Below, in pieces: positions 33,717-43,152 of a DNA stretch of 64,000 nt. The first letter of the stretch is position 1, and each line of letters begins with the position of its first letter. The stretch lies in NCBI GenBank assembly GCA_964475985.1, contig CAYYYP010000008.1, forward strand, positions 40,542 through 104,541, in the 5' to 3' direction. Source of the DNA: CAYYYP01 sp964475985. Lineage in GTDB: Bacteria; Bdellovibrionota; UBA1018; CAYHWW01. The notes beneath the pieces are model-generated. The model was not told the DNA's origin. It worked only from the letters and a program-made list of their open reading frames with translations, and did no database searches. The position numbers and the translations under genes are program-made.

Positions 33717-34834
33717 TTTAAGCCTCCTACTGCTTGGGATTGTGATCCTTGTGACTCACTTCCTTGTTCTTTTAAGATAAGATTTTTAAGTTCTTGCGCG
33801 GCCGAGTGGTTGGGGTGGGTAAGCAAGATGCTTTCCACTTCTTTTAATGCCGCAGAAAACCTGGCCTGCTTATAAAGCAAGCCGCAATAGCTGTAATGAA
33901 TGTTTGGGTTTAGCTCTTCACGCGCCGTGTTCTGGTAGATGTAACGTTCCAGCGCTTCGATGGCAGTCGCGTAGTCTTTGCTTTCGTAGGCGCATTTGAT
34001 GAGGTTCAAAATGCTCACCAGATTGTTAAGGTTGATCCGCAAAGATCTTGAGAAGCAATCCATTGCCGTCGTGAAATGTTTTTCGGTCATTGCGATGAGG
34101 CCTAGTCCAGCAAAAGATCGATCACTGCGAGAATTGAGTTCAAGGCCCTTTTGAAAGTGAAGACGGGCTTCCTGAAGTTCACCACGTTGCAAATACAAAG
34201 AGCCCCAATTTACCTGTAGGTTTTCGGAGTTTGGGTTTAAGTCGAAGCTAAGTTGGTAACTCAGATCGGCTTGCCGACAAAGCTCGTGGATTTCGGCATC
34301 GTTGACGCCATGCGCGTGAATGGAATTCTGATAGTTGGCAATTCGTGCGTAAGTATTCCCAACAATCTCGTGCAACTCCGCTTTTTGTTCATCAGAAAGT
34401 CCTGTTAGTCCAAGCGCCAAATCCGCCATCCGGATGACATCTTTATCTTTGCCTTGCCGGATGAGGTTGTGCAGTAGGAGAGAGTAGGTGGAAAGGGACG
34501 ATTCGTAAGCTAAAGCCTCGCGGTAATATTTTTCGGCCTTGGTAAATTGGGAATTTGAATCAAAAGTGCGGCCGAGGCCAAGGAGGCCCTGCGCTACATT
34601 AAGGTTACGCAAAACCAAGGTGCGGTAGATATTGCGGGCGAGCTCGAATTCCTGGTTATCTTCCAAGAGTCTCGCATTTTCTAAAAGGAACTCTGACGAA
34701 GTATCCACGTCGGTAGTTTCGATGTCGAATTCTTCACGATGCTTCGTGATCTCATCGGCACCGGCGAAGGTTTCTGAGACCAGGGCATCAAAACTCTGAT
34801 GGCTTTCCGTAGGATAAAGTGAGGGTCCCGACAT
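33713..34834 (-). CDS. TPR-repeat protein in flagellar gene block
   Basis: A 373-residue protein without a signal peptide. After 50 acidic residues come about eight tetratricopeptide-like helical pairs, for example LLGLGRTFDSNSQFTKAEKY, WGSLYLQRGELQEARLHFQK and LGLIAMTEKHFTTAMDCFSR. Such repeats bind partner proteins. It is first of the coupled set with the 45-residue and GT9-like genes, and the terminator upstream separates it from the fliD-fliS unit. A flagellin-binding or GT-scaffold role is an inference. Confidence 0.75.
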   Translation of the reverse strand: MSGPSLYPTESHQSFDALVSETFAGADEITKHREEFDIETTDVDTSSEFLLENARLLEDNQEFELARNIYRTLVLRNLNVAQGLLGLGRTFDSNSQFTKAEKYYREALAYESSLSTYSLLLHNLIRQGKDKDVIRMADLALGLTGLSDEQKAELHEIVGNTYARIANYQNSIHAHGVNDAEIHELCRQADLSYQLSFDLNPNSENLQVNWGSLYLQRGELQEARLHFQKGLELNSRSDRSFAGLGLIAMTEKHFTTAMDCFSRSLRINLNNLVSILNLIKCAYESKDYATAIEALERYIYQNTAREELNPNIHYSYCGLLYKQARFSAALKEVESILLTHPNHSAAQELKNLILKEQGSESQGSQSQAVGGLK

Positions 34835-34865
34835 GATTACGACATTCCTTTGTCTGTTGGGTTTT

Positions 34866-34880
34866 CCGGCATCATGCCGG
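34866..34880. repeat. Short palindromic hairpin CCGGC-atcat-GCCGG
   Basis: A five-base GC stem with a five-base loop, in the 147-base gap between the FliT-like and TPR genes. No T run follows in the minus direction, so it is not a clear terminator. It lies in the untranslated leader of the TPR gene and may be a regulatory structure. Confidence 0.3.
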
Positions 34881-34972
34881 AGGCCTTTTCATTCTAATCA
34901 GAAAATGTTGACTTGAAAAGGTGCTTAATAATTTTTATTTAAGGACAGGCCGGGGTGGGATAGGGGCCAAAT

Positions 34973-34991
34973 AAAGGCCGTTTAGGCCTTT
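34973..34991 (-). terminator. Hairpin terminator overlapping the stop of the FliT-like gene
   Basis: Stem GGCCTTT/AAAGGCC (34973-34979 with 34985-34991), five-base loop; on the minus strand it is followed by ATTT. The FliT-like stop codon sits in the loop. Confidence 0.55.
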
Positions 34992-35383
34992 TTGTTGAGC
35001 AGGTAATGTTCCGACTGCTCAGCTTGGTGCGGTAAAGTTTTCCTAATGGCATCCAAGCGTTCCTTCTCCTCGCGGAGCTGTAAAAGCTTCTGCAATGTCT
35101 TGGTCCGATGATCCTCAAGTTTAGGTGTAATTTGTAAGTCAAGCTGCTGGATTTCAAGTAATAAAGCCTGGCCTAATTGCAGGTCGCTGGGCGAAGTAAG
35201 GTTCATTTGCTTTAGGGCTAGCCCGTGGGCGTGGATGAGTTGGGACCGGCGTTTCATAAGGGCGGCCACGGAATTAAGGGAAGTCTCTTCAATTTCATGA
35301 CTAAGAACTTCTAGCAGTTTTTTTGAAACGTCCAGATAACAGCGCAACGTCAGGATAGCCGGAGACGGGTGATTATTTTTCAC
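34982..35383 (-). CDS. Small helical protein after fliS (FliT-like)
   Basis: A 133-residue, mostly helical protein. The FliT position (directly after fliS), its size and its long C-terminal helix (TPKLEDHRTKTLQKLLQLRE) make a FliT-type chaperone for FliD plausible, but no sequence signature proves it. It overlaps fliS by 11 bases. Confidence 0.55.
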   Translation of the reverse strand: MKNNHPSPAILTLRCYLDVSKKLLEVLSHEIEETSLNSVAALMKRRSQLIHAHGLALKQMNLTSPSDLQLGQALLLEIQQLDLQITPKLEDHRTKTLQKLLQLREEKERLDAIRKTLPHQAEQSEHYLLNKKA

Positions 35384-35783
35384 TTTCCATTTTATCCATG
35401 GATTCCTGGGGCGACTTAGTCACCGCCACTCTCCATCCGTCCAGAAGCGTTTCCAATAGTTTAATGGAGACTTCCAGCGGTTTCACGTCGGAGTTGAGGT
35501 TGGCTTCCGTAGTTTGCTCAAACATATAATTATAGAGCTTTTCTAATTCCCGTGAGATGTCGCCGCCGAGCTCATGATTCAGGGAGTTGTTGAGCTCATT
35601 GATGATGTCTTGAGCTTTACCGATGTAAATTCCTTTATCGGCGATCTTTTTTTCCTGAATGGCCGTGGCGGCCTTTTTAAGGAATTTGATGCATCCTTCA
35701 TAGAGGAGCACGATGACCTGGCCTCGGCTGGCCGTCGTGATTGAAGTTTGTTTATATCGATTGAGTCCGTATTGATTGCTCAT
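35373..35783 (-). CDS. fliS: Flagellar export chaperone FliS
   Basis: A 136-residue four-helix chaperone that holds flagellin monomers in the cytoplasm before export. The opening YKQTSITTASRGQVIVLLYE and the segment CIKFLKKAA are typical, followed by INELNNSLNHELGGDIS and the last helix near LLETLLDGWRVAV. It lies 28 bases after fliD in the same direction. Confidence 0.95.
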   Translation of the reverse strand: MSNQYGLNRYKQTSITTASRGQVIVLLYEGCIKFLKKAATAIQEKKIADKGIYIGKAQDIINELNNSLNHELGGDISRELEKLYNYMFEQTTEANLNSDVKPLEVSIKLLETLLDGWRVAVTKSPQESMDKMESEK

Positions 35784-35811
35784 ATCCGCTTATGCTCCTC
35801 TTTCATGATCG

Positions 35812-37191
35812 TCATTGCGCCGGGGCCCCCTGAGGCATGCTTGCCATGGAGCTCGCCACAAACTGCTGCTGGCCCTGCATGGAATTGATGTAGGATTCAA
35901 GGCTAGCGAACTGTCTTTTGAGTGCTTCTTCTTTGCGAGAAATTTGTTGTTCTTTTCTTACAATTTGTTCATCAAGTTGTTTCGTCTTTTCCCTAAATCC
36001 GCGTTCCCGTTCCACCAGGATGCCGCCCGTAACGCCGACCAAGCCGTTGGTGATGAAACGCAATTTCGCCGCAAAGCCGCGCTCGGATGTAAAAAATTCT
36101 GAAACTTGATCGAAATTTTCGGCAAGCTTTTTTTGGAACTTGTCTTGGTTGAAACTGAGAATACCGGTTCGTTCAAACGTAACCCCAAGGTCTGAGGCCC
36201 GCATAAGGGCGGTTTCGTCGTCGGGATCTACGTGAAACGCCGACATCACGAGTTCACGCAACTGGGATTCAACTGTGCGAAGTGTTCCGTCACCACCTAG
36301 GGTGCGGGTGGTGTCGGTTCGTTCATCCAATTGATTCTGTTTATTGATGAACTCAAGCACGGTATTCAGGCTATCGACGAGGCCCTTGGCCTTGCCGCTG
36401 ATCTTGGCCAAATCTTCTTTGATGCTCAAATCAAATTCGTAACCCTCTTTAGCTTGCTTTAGGTCAAGGACCACTCCGGGAATCAAATCCGAGACCTTGT
36501 TTTTATCGCAAAGGATTTCGAATCCGTTCAGCTTTACGATGGCGCTCTGGGCGGCCCGTTCACTATCCATAGAAAACTGTTTGTCGCCATCGACAAAGTA
36601 AAATTCCGGGTATTTCAGGTCACTGCCCATCCCGGTTTTTTTACCTGTGACAATGAGGCGCCATGCGTCATCGTTGCCCGTTCCGTCATTCACGACCATG
36701 GCTTGCAAGTTTAAATGTTTTTCGTTGTTAATGAGTTGCGATAGTCCAGTCAGGGTGTTTTGGCCAGGATTCACGTAAACACTTTCGGTTTGTCCGTCCG
36801 CAGTTTCGTAGGAGAAAAATCCCACCCCCACTTCATCATCGGGGCTGCTGAAGCCATTAGACATCATGGAGTGTCGTCCCGCTAATTGCACAACCTCGAG
36901 TTGGTACTCACCTGGCTCTGCAAGATTTTTGTCAATTTCCAGTCCGATAAGGTCGTCGTTCTTTCCAAAATCCGCTTTGAGTTCGCGGAATTTTCGGAAG
37001 TTATCGAGTTCTTTCATTTGGTCGCCAATTTTGCGAACCTTGCCCGTGAACTCTTGCAAGAGTTTTAGCTTGTCGGCGTCCTTGGATTTACGCATCTCGA
37101 TCTGACGGATGGGCGCACGCTCCGCTTCGACGATCGCTTTGATATAAGGACGAAATTTGCTTCCCCCGACGGGACTTGGAATATCCACCAT
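35812..37191 (-). CDS. fliD: Flagellar filament cap protein FliD (HAP2)
   Basis: A 459-residue cap protein that helps flagellin fold at the filament tip. The N-terminal GSKFRPYIKAIVEAERAPIR, the centre with AQSAIVKLNGFEI, and the C-terminal coiled coil ending in LKRQFASLESYINSMQGQQQ are diagnostic. It starts 27 bases after the LpoA-like gene and leads the fliS/FliT-like set. No sigma-28 promoter is seen directly upstream. Confidence 0.94.
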   Translation of the reverse strand: MVDIPSPVGGSKFRPYIKAIVEAERAPIRQIEMRKSKDADKLKLLQEFTGKVRKIGDQMKELDNFRKFRELKADFGKNDDLIGLEIDKNLAEPGEYQLEVVQLAGRHSMMSNGFSSPDDEVGVGFFSYETADGQTESVYVNPGQNTLTGLSQLINNEKHLNLQAMVVNDGTGNDDAWRLIVTGKKTGMGSDLKYPEFYFVDGDKQFSMDSERAAQSAIVKLNGFEILCDKNKVSDLIPGVVLDLKQAKEGYEFDLSIKEDLAKISGKAKGLVDSLNTVLEFINKQNQLDERTDTTRTLGGDGTLRTVESQLRELVMSAFHVDPDDETALMRASDLGVTFERTGILSFNQDKFQKKLAENFDQVSEFFTSERGFAAKLRFITNGLVGVTGGILVERERGFREKTKQLDEQIVRKEQQISRKEEALKRQFASLESYINSMQGQQQFVASSMASMPQGAPAQ

Positions 37192-37218
37192 ACTTATGGA
37201 TTAGTATACAGAATTTAT

Positions 37219-39285
37219 TTACTTTGTAACAAACTCTTCAATTTTTCCGTCTCTCACTGTCAAAATTGCCAGCTTCTTCACAAGCCTGCCATCAATATAA
37301 GATATTGGACCAGCGATCCCCGGAAATCCACGGAGGTTCGCCATCTGCTCACGAATACTTTCGCGGCTGTCGGCACCCGACGTCAAAAGTTTGACCAATA
37401 TTTGGGCCGCGTCGTAACCCGTAGCTTCCAGCGAACTTGGATCGAAGCCAAAAACCGCTTGAAAATCAGTGGTGAACTGCCGTGCGTAAGGAGAACTCAT
37501 CCCGGGGAAATATCCATCTACGAAGATTGCACCTTCCGCATGTTTTCCTGCTCGGGTCAGAAGGTCTTCATTGTTCCAGGTGCTGACCCCTAAATATTTT
37601 GCATTTGTAACGTCTCGGTATTCGAATGTCGGCAATATTTGCCCCAGCGCCTTTGGGTCATCGGGTATGAACACGGCGTCAAAATCAACGATGGGGGGCA
37701 AAGAAATCTGCTCCTTTTTCCTAGGAAGTTTCTTAGCTTTGTTCGCGGCTTGCTCCTCGAGAAATTTGGCTTTCAATTCCTGGATCTCCCTTACCCGCGC
37801 ATCTGGGTAGGTCAGGCCCACCAGGCCGTCAACATACTGGCGGAAATCCGTTTCTTCGGCGGGGTAGGATTCAAATCCCACCATCTTTGCTCCGCGCTTT
37901 TCCGTCTCGTCCCAAAACGTCCGGGCGTACTCATCCCCAAAACGGGATTTAGGCGAGAGAATCGCAAAACTTTTGGCATTCCATTTTTCCGTCGCAAACT
38001 CCACGAGCTCGTGGACTTGCATATGCGGAGTGAGGGCCGCATTGAAAACGAAACTCAATCCTTCGATGTCTTTCTGGGTCAAGGTGATGAGGGGTACCCC
38101 TAATTGTTGAGCTCGCTCCGCTACGGCAGGAACGATCTTAGAGCTTAACGGTCCGATGACGGCAATTACCCCATCTTTTTGCACCAGTTCATCCAAAGCA
38201 CGTACCGCTTGGGTCGGTTCACCGCCGTCATCCCGAATGACGAGTTCAACCTTTGAAGAAGAAATACCCACTTCCTCGTGAACCGTTGGCTTGGCAAGTT
38301 GCTTGTTGCGGGGAAAAATTCCCGCCGCGAGCTGAATGCCATGCAAGGTTTTTTGTCCAAAGGGTGCGAAATGACCGGATAATGTCAGCAAAATTCCGAT
38401 CTTTTTTCCAAGTACCGGATTTTCTCGCAGGTTTGAGTATGCTTCGCCACCCGCCGTTGAAATTCCCGCTGCACTTAGAAGCTGCCTTGCTTCAGAAAGA
38501 TAATAACTGGAAGGGTACTGCTCTTGGAGCCGCCGGAACGAATTTTTTGCTAAGTCTGCATCTTGTTCTTTCTCGTGTAGTGCTAGTTTTATACTTTGCA
38601 AAAGCAACAAGTCCGCAAGGGAGGAATCTTCATAGTCGTTAATGAAAGACCTGATCTGAGCGAGGTCCTTAACTTTAGGCGCCACCTGTTCGGCAAAGTC
38701 CCTTAGACTTTTCTCATAACTGGCGATTTCTTGCGTATGGAACCGTGAAGCTTGCAGAATCGCTTCTAGAGATTCCGAAAAATGTTTTTGTCCAAACTCT
38801 ACCTTGCTGAGCAGGGCATAAAATTTACTGCGATCCGTTCCTTGAAGGGAGGATGTTTTCACTTCACTCAGACTTTTAAGGGAGGCATCACTTTGCCCGG
38901 CTTCAAACTGCGCAAAACCACGATTGTAGAGCGCCATCGCCCGAAGCGAATCGTTCTGGGTAAGTTGCGCTACATGATCAAAGTTAGTGACGGCGTAGGG
39001 ATACTTCTTCTGGGAAAGGTAAGTAAGGCCGCGATAGTTATAAATTTGGTCCAGTAAAAGGCTCGTTTTGAACTTTTGAGAAAATGCCTTTGTTCGTTTT
39101 ATGACTTCATCGTAGGCGCGTTGTTGGTAGGCCGTTTGGATCAAACGCAGTTCTTTAAGTTCCGCCGGGGAACCCAGATTTTGTTCGCGGTCGCTACCTG
39201 TTCTAGAAGTAACGCAAGCCGTTTGAAAAAAAGCGATCGCCAACCAACCTAGGACAAGGGATTTTCTGAGTTTTGCGGAGAGCAT
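37219..39285 (-). CDS. LpoA-like penicillin-binding protein activator lipoprotein
   Basis: A 688-residue lipoprotein with a signal peptide ending in FFQTACVTS (cysteine near residue 24). Residues 40-270 form TPR-like helices (YAVTNFDHVAQLTQNDSLRA). Residues 290-688 are a periplasmic-binding-protein fold of the LivK/ABC type (KIGILLTLSGHFAPFGQKTL and IAVIGPLSSKIVPAVAERAQ). The combination matches the penicillin-binding protein activator family, in which the lipoprotein stimulates a peptidoglycan synthase from the outer membrane. A Lys-rich loop near residue 515 is unusual. It lies 27 bases after dnaJ. Confidence 0.83.
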   Translation of the reverse strand: MLSAKLRKSLVLGWLAIAFFQTACVTSRTGSDREQNLGSPAELKELRLIQTAYQQRAYDEVIKRTKAFSQKFKTSLLLDQIYNYRGLTYLSQKKYPYAVTNFDHVAQLTQNDSLRAMALYNRGFAQFEAGQSDASLKSLSEVKTSSLQGTDRSKFYALLSKVEFGQKHFSESLEAILQASRFHTQEIASYEKSLRDFAEQVAPKVKDLAQIRSFINDYEDSSLADLLLLQSIKLALHEKEQDADLAKNSFRRLQEQYPSSYYLSEARQLLSAAGISTAGGEAYSNLRENPVLGKKIGILLTLSGHFAPFGQKTLHGIQLAAGIFPRNKQLAKPTVHEEVGISSSKVELVIRDDGGEPTQAVRALDELVQKDGVIAVIGPLSSKIVPAVAERAQQLGVPLITLTQKDIEGLSFVFNAALTPHMQVHELVEFATEKWNAKSFAILSPKSRFGDEYARTFWDETEKRGAKMVGFESYPAEETDFRQYVDGLVGLTYPDARVREIQELKAKFLEEQAANKAKKLPRKKEQISLPPIVDFDAVFIPDDPKALGQILPTFEYRDVTNAKYLGVSTWNNEDLLTRAGKHAEGAIFVDGYFPGMSSPYARQFTTDFQAVFGFDPSSLEATGYDAAQILVKLLTSGADSRESIREQMANLRGFPGIAGPISYIDGRLVKKLAILTVRDGKIEEFVTK

Positions 39286-39312
39286 GGAGTTTCATCTTAA
39301 ACTCTTCTCAAC

Positions 39313-40482
39313 TCATCCGAAAAGGCTTTTCACTTTTTCAAAAAAACCTTTTGAAAGAGGATGGGTTTGCCCATCTCCCGCCTCGTCAGACAGTTCTTGA
39401 AAGCGGCGCAGCAAATCTTTTTGCTCCGTGGTGAGCTTTGAGGGTGTTTCAACCAATACTCGTACGAGCTGATCTCCCCGGGAATGCCCACCGATTTGGG
39501 GTAAGCCCTTGCCTTTGAGCCTAAAAAGTTTATGGCTTTGGGTGCCCGATGGAATTTTAAGGCTGACCTTTCCTTCCAAGGTAGGAACTTCAACTTCAGT
39601 TCCTAGGGCGACGGATGGGTAACTCAAAGGAACTTCACAGTAGACATCCTGACCGTCCCTTTTGAAGATGGAATGTTCCTGAACATGAATCGCAACGTAA
39701 AGATCTCCTGGAGGCCCACCTCGGAGACCTGCGTCACCTTCACTCGTAAGTTTCATGCGCTGACCATTGTCGATACCGGCTGGAATTTTAATGGCAAGGT
39801 CCACTTTCTTTTTGACGCGGCCAGCACCTGAACAACGGCTGCAGGGATTTGAAATGATCTGGCCTTGGCCTCCACAGCGGGAACACGTCCTGGCCATGAC
39901 AAAAAATCCCTGTTGAACCCGAGTTTCACCGGTGCCGTGGCACTGATCACAGGTTTTTGGAGTCGAACCTTCAGCTCCGCCATTGCCATGACAGTCGGGG
40001 CATTCAGCCTGCCGAGGAATAGATATGATCTTCTCTCCGCCGAAAGCCGCTTCTTCAAATTTGATTTCCATATCGTACTGCAGGTCGGATCCTGGCTGCC
40101 CCCTTCGTCGCTTGCCGGAGCCCCCGCGTTTTCCGCCGCCGCCGCCGAACATTTCTCCAAAAATATCACCAAAAATATCGTTAAAGGAGCCACCGGTGAA
40201 TTCAAAACCACCGTCTCCGAATCCACCACTGCCAGGGCCACCGGCACCCATGCCGCTAACCCCAGCGTGGCCAAAACGATCATAGGCAGAACGTTTTTCC
40301 GTATTGCTTAAAACCTCGTAGGCTTCGGTGATTTCCTTAAATTTTTCTTCGGCCGCTTTATTGCCCTGATTTTTATCCGGGTGATACTGCACCGCTAGCT
40401 TTCGAAAAGCTTTTTTAAGGTCTTCTGCCGTCGCTGATTTGCTGACGCCTAGGGTTTCGTAATAGTCGCGTTTTGCTGCCAT
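39313..40482 (-). CDS. dnaJ: Chaperone protein DnaJ
   Basis: A 389-residue Hsp40. It has a J-domain with YHPDKNQ, a Gly/Phe-rich linker, four CxxCxGxG zinc repeats (CPDCHGNG, CDQCHGTG, CSRCGGQG, CSRCSGAG) and C-terminal substrate domains. An ATG five codons upstream (40497) is possible; the start chosen gives the usual opening AAKRDYYETLGVS. It follows dnaK in the same direction and stimulates its ATPase. Confidence 0.96.
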   Translation of the reverse strand: MAAKRDYYETLGVSKSATAEDLKKAFRKLAVQYHPDKNQGNKAAEEKFKEITEAYEVLSNTEKRSAYDRFGHAGVSGMGAGGPGSGGFGDGGFEFTGGSFNDIFGDIFGEMFGGGGGKRGGSGKRRRGQPGSDLQYDMEIKFEEAAFGGEKIISIPRQAECPDCHGNGGAEGSTPKTCDQCHGTGETRVQQGFFVMARTCSRCGGQGQIISNPCSRCSGAGRVKKKVDLAIKIPAGIDNGQRMKLTSEGDAGLRGGPPGDLYVAIHVQEHSIFKRDGQDVYCEVPLSYPSVALGTEVEVPTLEGKVSLKIPSGTQSHKLFRLKGKGLPQIGGHSRGDQLVRVLVETPSKLTTEQKDLLRRFQELSDEAGDGQTHPLSKGFFEKVKSLFG

Positions 40483-40519
40483 ATGTTTTTCTGACATTCA
40501 CCGTAGAGAATGACTACTT

Positions 40520-42454
40520 TTATACCTCTTTGAAATCCGCATCGATGGCATCGTCATTTTTGCCACTCTTAGCATGTTCCGCATGGGCATCGGACGATCC
40601 ATTTTCCGTTGATCCCTGGGCGCCACCGTTAGCGCTGGCGCCAGCATCGGCCGAAGCTTTATACAAAGTCTCAGCCATTTTGTTGCTCGCTTGCGTGAGA
40701 GTTTCCGTAGCCGTTTCAAGTTCCTTAAGGTCCTGTGATTCAAGGTGCTTTTTCGCCTCTTCTACAGCTGCCTTCATGCTTTCTTGATCCGCGGCGGGAA
40801 TTTTCTCGCCATTTTCCTTAAGGGTTTTTTCCACGGAATAGATCAGACCATCTAAAGTATTGCGGGCGTTCACAAGCTGTTTACGGCTTTCGTCTTCCGA
40901 ACGGTGAGCCTCTGCTTCCTTCACCATCTTTTGGATTTCCGCTTCACTGAGGCCAGAGCTTGAAGTGATTTTGATGGACTGTTCTTTGTTCGTTGCTTTA
41001 TCTTTCGCTGATACGGAAACGATGCCGTTCGCATCGATATCAAAAGTCACCTCTACTTGAGGCATGCCGCGGGGGGCGGCAGGAATGCCAACTAAGTCAA
41101 AGCGGCCTAAGCTCTTATTGTGTTCGGCAAATTCCCGCTCACCTTGGAGCACGTGAATGGTCACGGCCGTCTGGTTGTCTGCCGCCGTCGAGAAGATTTG
41201 GCTCTTACGACAAGGGATCGTAGTATTCTTCTCGATGAGCTTTGTGGACACACCACCCATGGTTTCAATGCCTAAGCTTAAAGGAGTTACGTCAAGAAGA
41301 AGAACATCTTTGACATCGCCTTGAAGGACGGCACCTTGAATTGCGGCACCGGCGGCAACGACTTCATCGGGATTTACGCCTTTGTGAGGTTCCATTCCGA
41401 AGATTTCTTTCACCTTCTGTTGCACGCGAGGCATCCGAGTCATACCGCCCACGAGAATGACTTCATTGATCTTAGCTTTCGAAACTCCTGCATCCTTGAT
41501 GCAAGTTTCACAGGGAGCCGCAAGCTTTTCAATGAGATCAGAAACTAAGCCTTCAAGCTTAGAGCGGGTCAATTTAATATTTAAGTGCTTAGGACCGGAA
41601 GCATCTGCCGTGATGAAAGGAAGATTAATATCCGTTTCAACGGCGTTGGAGAGCTCATGTTTTGCTCTTTCCGCCGCTTCTTTCAAGCGTTGAAGCGCCA
41701 TCTTGTCTTTTCGGAGATCAATGCCTGCTTCTTTTTTGAATTCGTCGGCCAACCAATCGATGATTTTTTGGTCAAAGTTAGCGCCGCCAAGAAAGGTATC
41801 TCCGTTGGTAGCCTTTACTTCAAATACACCATCGCCGATTTCAAGAATGGAAATATCAAACGTTCCGCCGCCAAGGTCAAATACGGCAACTAATTCATCT
41901 TTCTTTTTATCGAGACCATAGGCCAACGCCGCTGCCGTGGGTTCGTTGATGATTCGTTTGACATCAAGTCCGGCAATTCGACCAGCGTCTTTGGTAGCTT
42001 GCCGTTGAGCATCATTGAAATAAGCGGGAACCGTAACTACAGCTTCCTTTACTTCTTCACCCAAATAATCTTCCGCGGTCTTTTTCATTTTACCCAAAAT
42101 TTTTGCGGAAATTTCCTGGGGAGAATATTCACGATCGCCCACCTTGATCCACGCATCTTGGTTCTTAGCCTCGATAACTTTGAATGGAGTTACAGTGACG
42201 AAATCCTTTACTTCTCTAGAAGTGAATTTACGTCCAATGAGCCGTTTTGCTTCAAAAACCGTTTTTTCGGGATTAGTAATCGCCTGGCGCTTTGCCACCT
42301 GACCTACCAAAACCTCGCCGGAATCGGAAAATGCAACCACGGAAGGGGTTGTGTTTGCGCCTTCAGAATTTGGAATTACTTTCCAATCGCCACCCTCCAT
42401 AACCGCAACGCAAGAATTTGTTGTTCCTAAATCGATACCAATAACTTTTCCCAT
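40520..42454 (-). CDS. dnaK: Chaperone protein DnaK (Hsp70)
   Basis: A 644-residue Hsp70. The start GKVIGIDLGTTNSCVAVMEG, the AVFDLGGGTFDISILE phosphate loop and the VILVGGMTRMPRVQQKV segment mark the ATPase domain; DVTPLSLGIETMGG opens the substrate domain, and a Gly/Ser/Ala-rich lid tail ends in DAIDADFKEV. It sits between grpE and dnaJ as in most genomes. Conserved residues appear intact. Confidence 0.98.
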   Translation of the reverse strand: MGKVIGIDLGTTNSCVAVMEGGDWKVIPNSEGANTTPSVVAFSDSGEVLVGQVAKRQAITNPEKTVFEAKRLIGRKFTSREVKDFVTVTPFKVIEAKNQDAWIKVGDREYSPQEISAKILGKMKKTAEDYLGEEVKEAVVTVPAYFNDAQRQATKDAGRIAGLDVKRIINEPTAAALAYGLDKKKDELVAVFDLGGGTFDISILEIGDGVFEVKATNGDTFLGGANFDQKIIDWLADEFKKEAGIDLRKDKMALQRLKEAAERAKHELSNAVETDINLPFITADASGPKHLNIKLTRSKLEGLVSDLIEKLAAPCETCIKDAGVSKAKINEVILVGGMTRMPRVQQKVKEIFGMEPHKGVNPDEVVAAGAAIQGAVLQGDVKDVLLLDVTPLSLGIETMGGVSTKLIEKNTTIPCRKSQIFSTAADNQTAVTIHVLQGEREFAEHNKSLGRFDLVGIPAAPRGMPQVEVTFDIDANGIVSVSAKDKATNKEQSIKITSSSGLSEAEIQKMVKEAEAHRSEDESRKQLVNARNTLDGLIYSVEKTLKENGEKIPAADQESMKAAVEEAKKHLESQDLKELETATETLTQASNKMAETLYKASADAGASANGGAQGSTENGSSDAHAEHAKSGKNDDAIDADFKEV

Positions 42455-42511
42455 TTGATTCTCCTTAAACTGACTTAAATTTTGTTGATGAGCTGAAACT
42501 AATTTTTAACC

Positions 42512-43093
42512 CTAACTTTTTTCCGAAGTCGGAGTTGCGCCAACTCCTACGATGACTCGAGCGGCCCGGATCAGTCGGCCGTGCAGCGAATAACCTTTTT
42601 GCTCTTCCCTTACGATAAGGCCTACTTTTTCTAAGCTTTCCTGCGGTTCCTGCCCAATTGCTTCGTGAAGACTTGGATCAAACTTTTGTCCAAGCGCGCT
42701 GTGAATTTGCACACCAAATCTTTCCAAAGTTTTGCGAAATTCCCCGTCTACCATCTTAAGGCCGGCTACGATAGGACTGTCGCCCGCAAACTGTAGCGCT
42801 CTTTCTAAATTGTCCTTCAACGAAATGAGCTCCCGCATCAGGCTCTCATGTCCAAACTTGATGTAATCGGAGCGTTCTTTTAACGCTCTTTTTTTGTAGT
42901 TCTCAAACTCCGCATACAAGTAGAGGTACTTTGATTTTGCCTCTTTGAGCTCCCCGGCAAGCGTTTCGAGGGCAGATGTTTCCGTCGTTTGGCCATCAGC
43001 CGATTCTGCGTCTGCACCATTAGGGGCGGAGGTGCCGAGGGACGCGTTTTCCGAATTATCCTGCTGTACTGAAGTTTGCTGGGTATCTTCCAT
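42512..43093 (-). CDS. grpE: Nucleotide exchange factor GrpE
   Basis: A 193-residue exchange factor for DnaK. The coiled coil (YLYAEFENYKKRALKERSDY), the four-helix segment LISLKDNLERAL and the C-terminal beta-wing GRLIRAARVIVGV are typical. The first 50 residues are Gln/Ser/Glu-rich and disordered. The ATG at 43093 is preferred to an in-frame TTG nine bases upstream. It lies between hemW and dnaK, with a likely promoter just ahead. Confidence 0.94.
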   Translation of the reverse strand: MEDTQQTSVQQDNSENASLGTSAPNGADAESADGQTTETSALETLAGELKEAKSKYLYLYAEFENYKKRALKERSDYIKFGHESLMRELISLKDNLERALQFAGDSPIVAGLKMVDGEFRKTLERFGVQIHSALGQKFDPSLHEAIGQEPQESLEKVGLIVREEQKGYSLHGRLIRAARVIVGVGATPTSEKS

Positions 43094-43100
43094 AACGCTC

Positions 43101-43128
43101 AATATGATTGGGGTTGGATATTTGTCAA
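43101..43128 (-). promoter_or_regulatory. Possible sigma-70 promoter of grpE-dnaK-dnaJ
   Basis: On the minus strand, TTGACA (43128-43123), 16 bases, then CATATT (43106-43101). A transcript from it would start within a few bases of the grpE ATG, so translation would be almost leaderless. No CIRCE inverted repeat or sigma-32 site was found in the 59-base gap. Confidence 0.35.
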
Positions 43129-43152
43129 AAAAGATCTTCCAATCCCTAGATA

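Noticed and set aside
43103..43152. CIRCE (HrcA) operator ahead of grpE
   Set aside because: No TTAGCACTC inverted repeat found in the gap.
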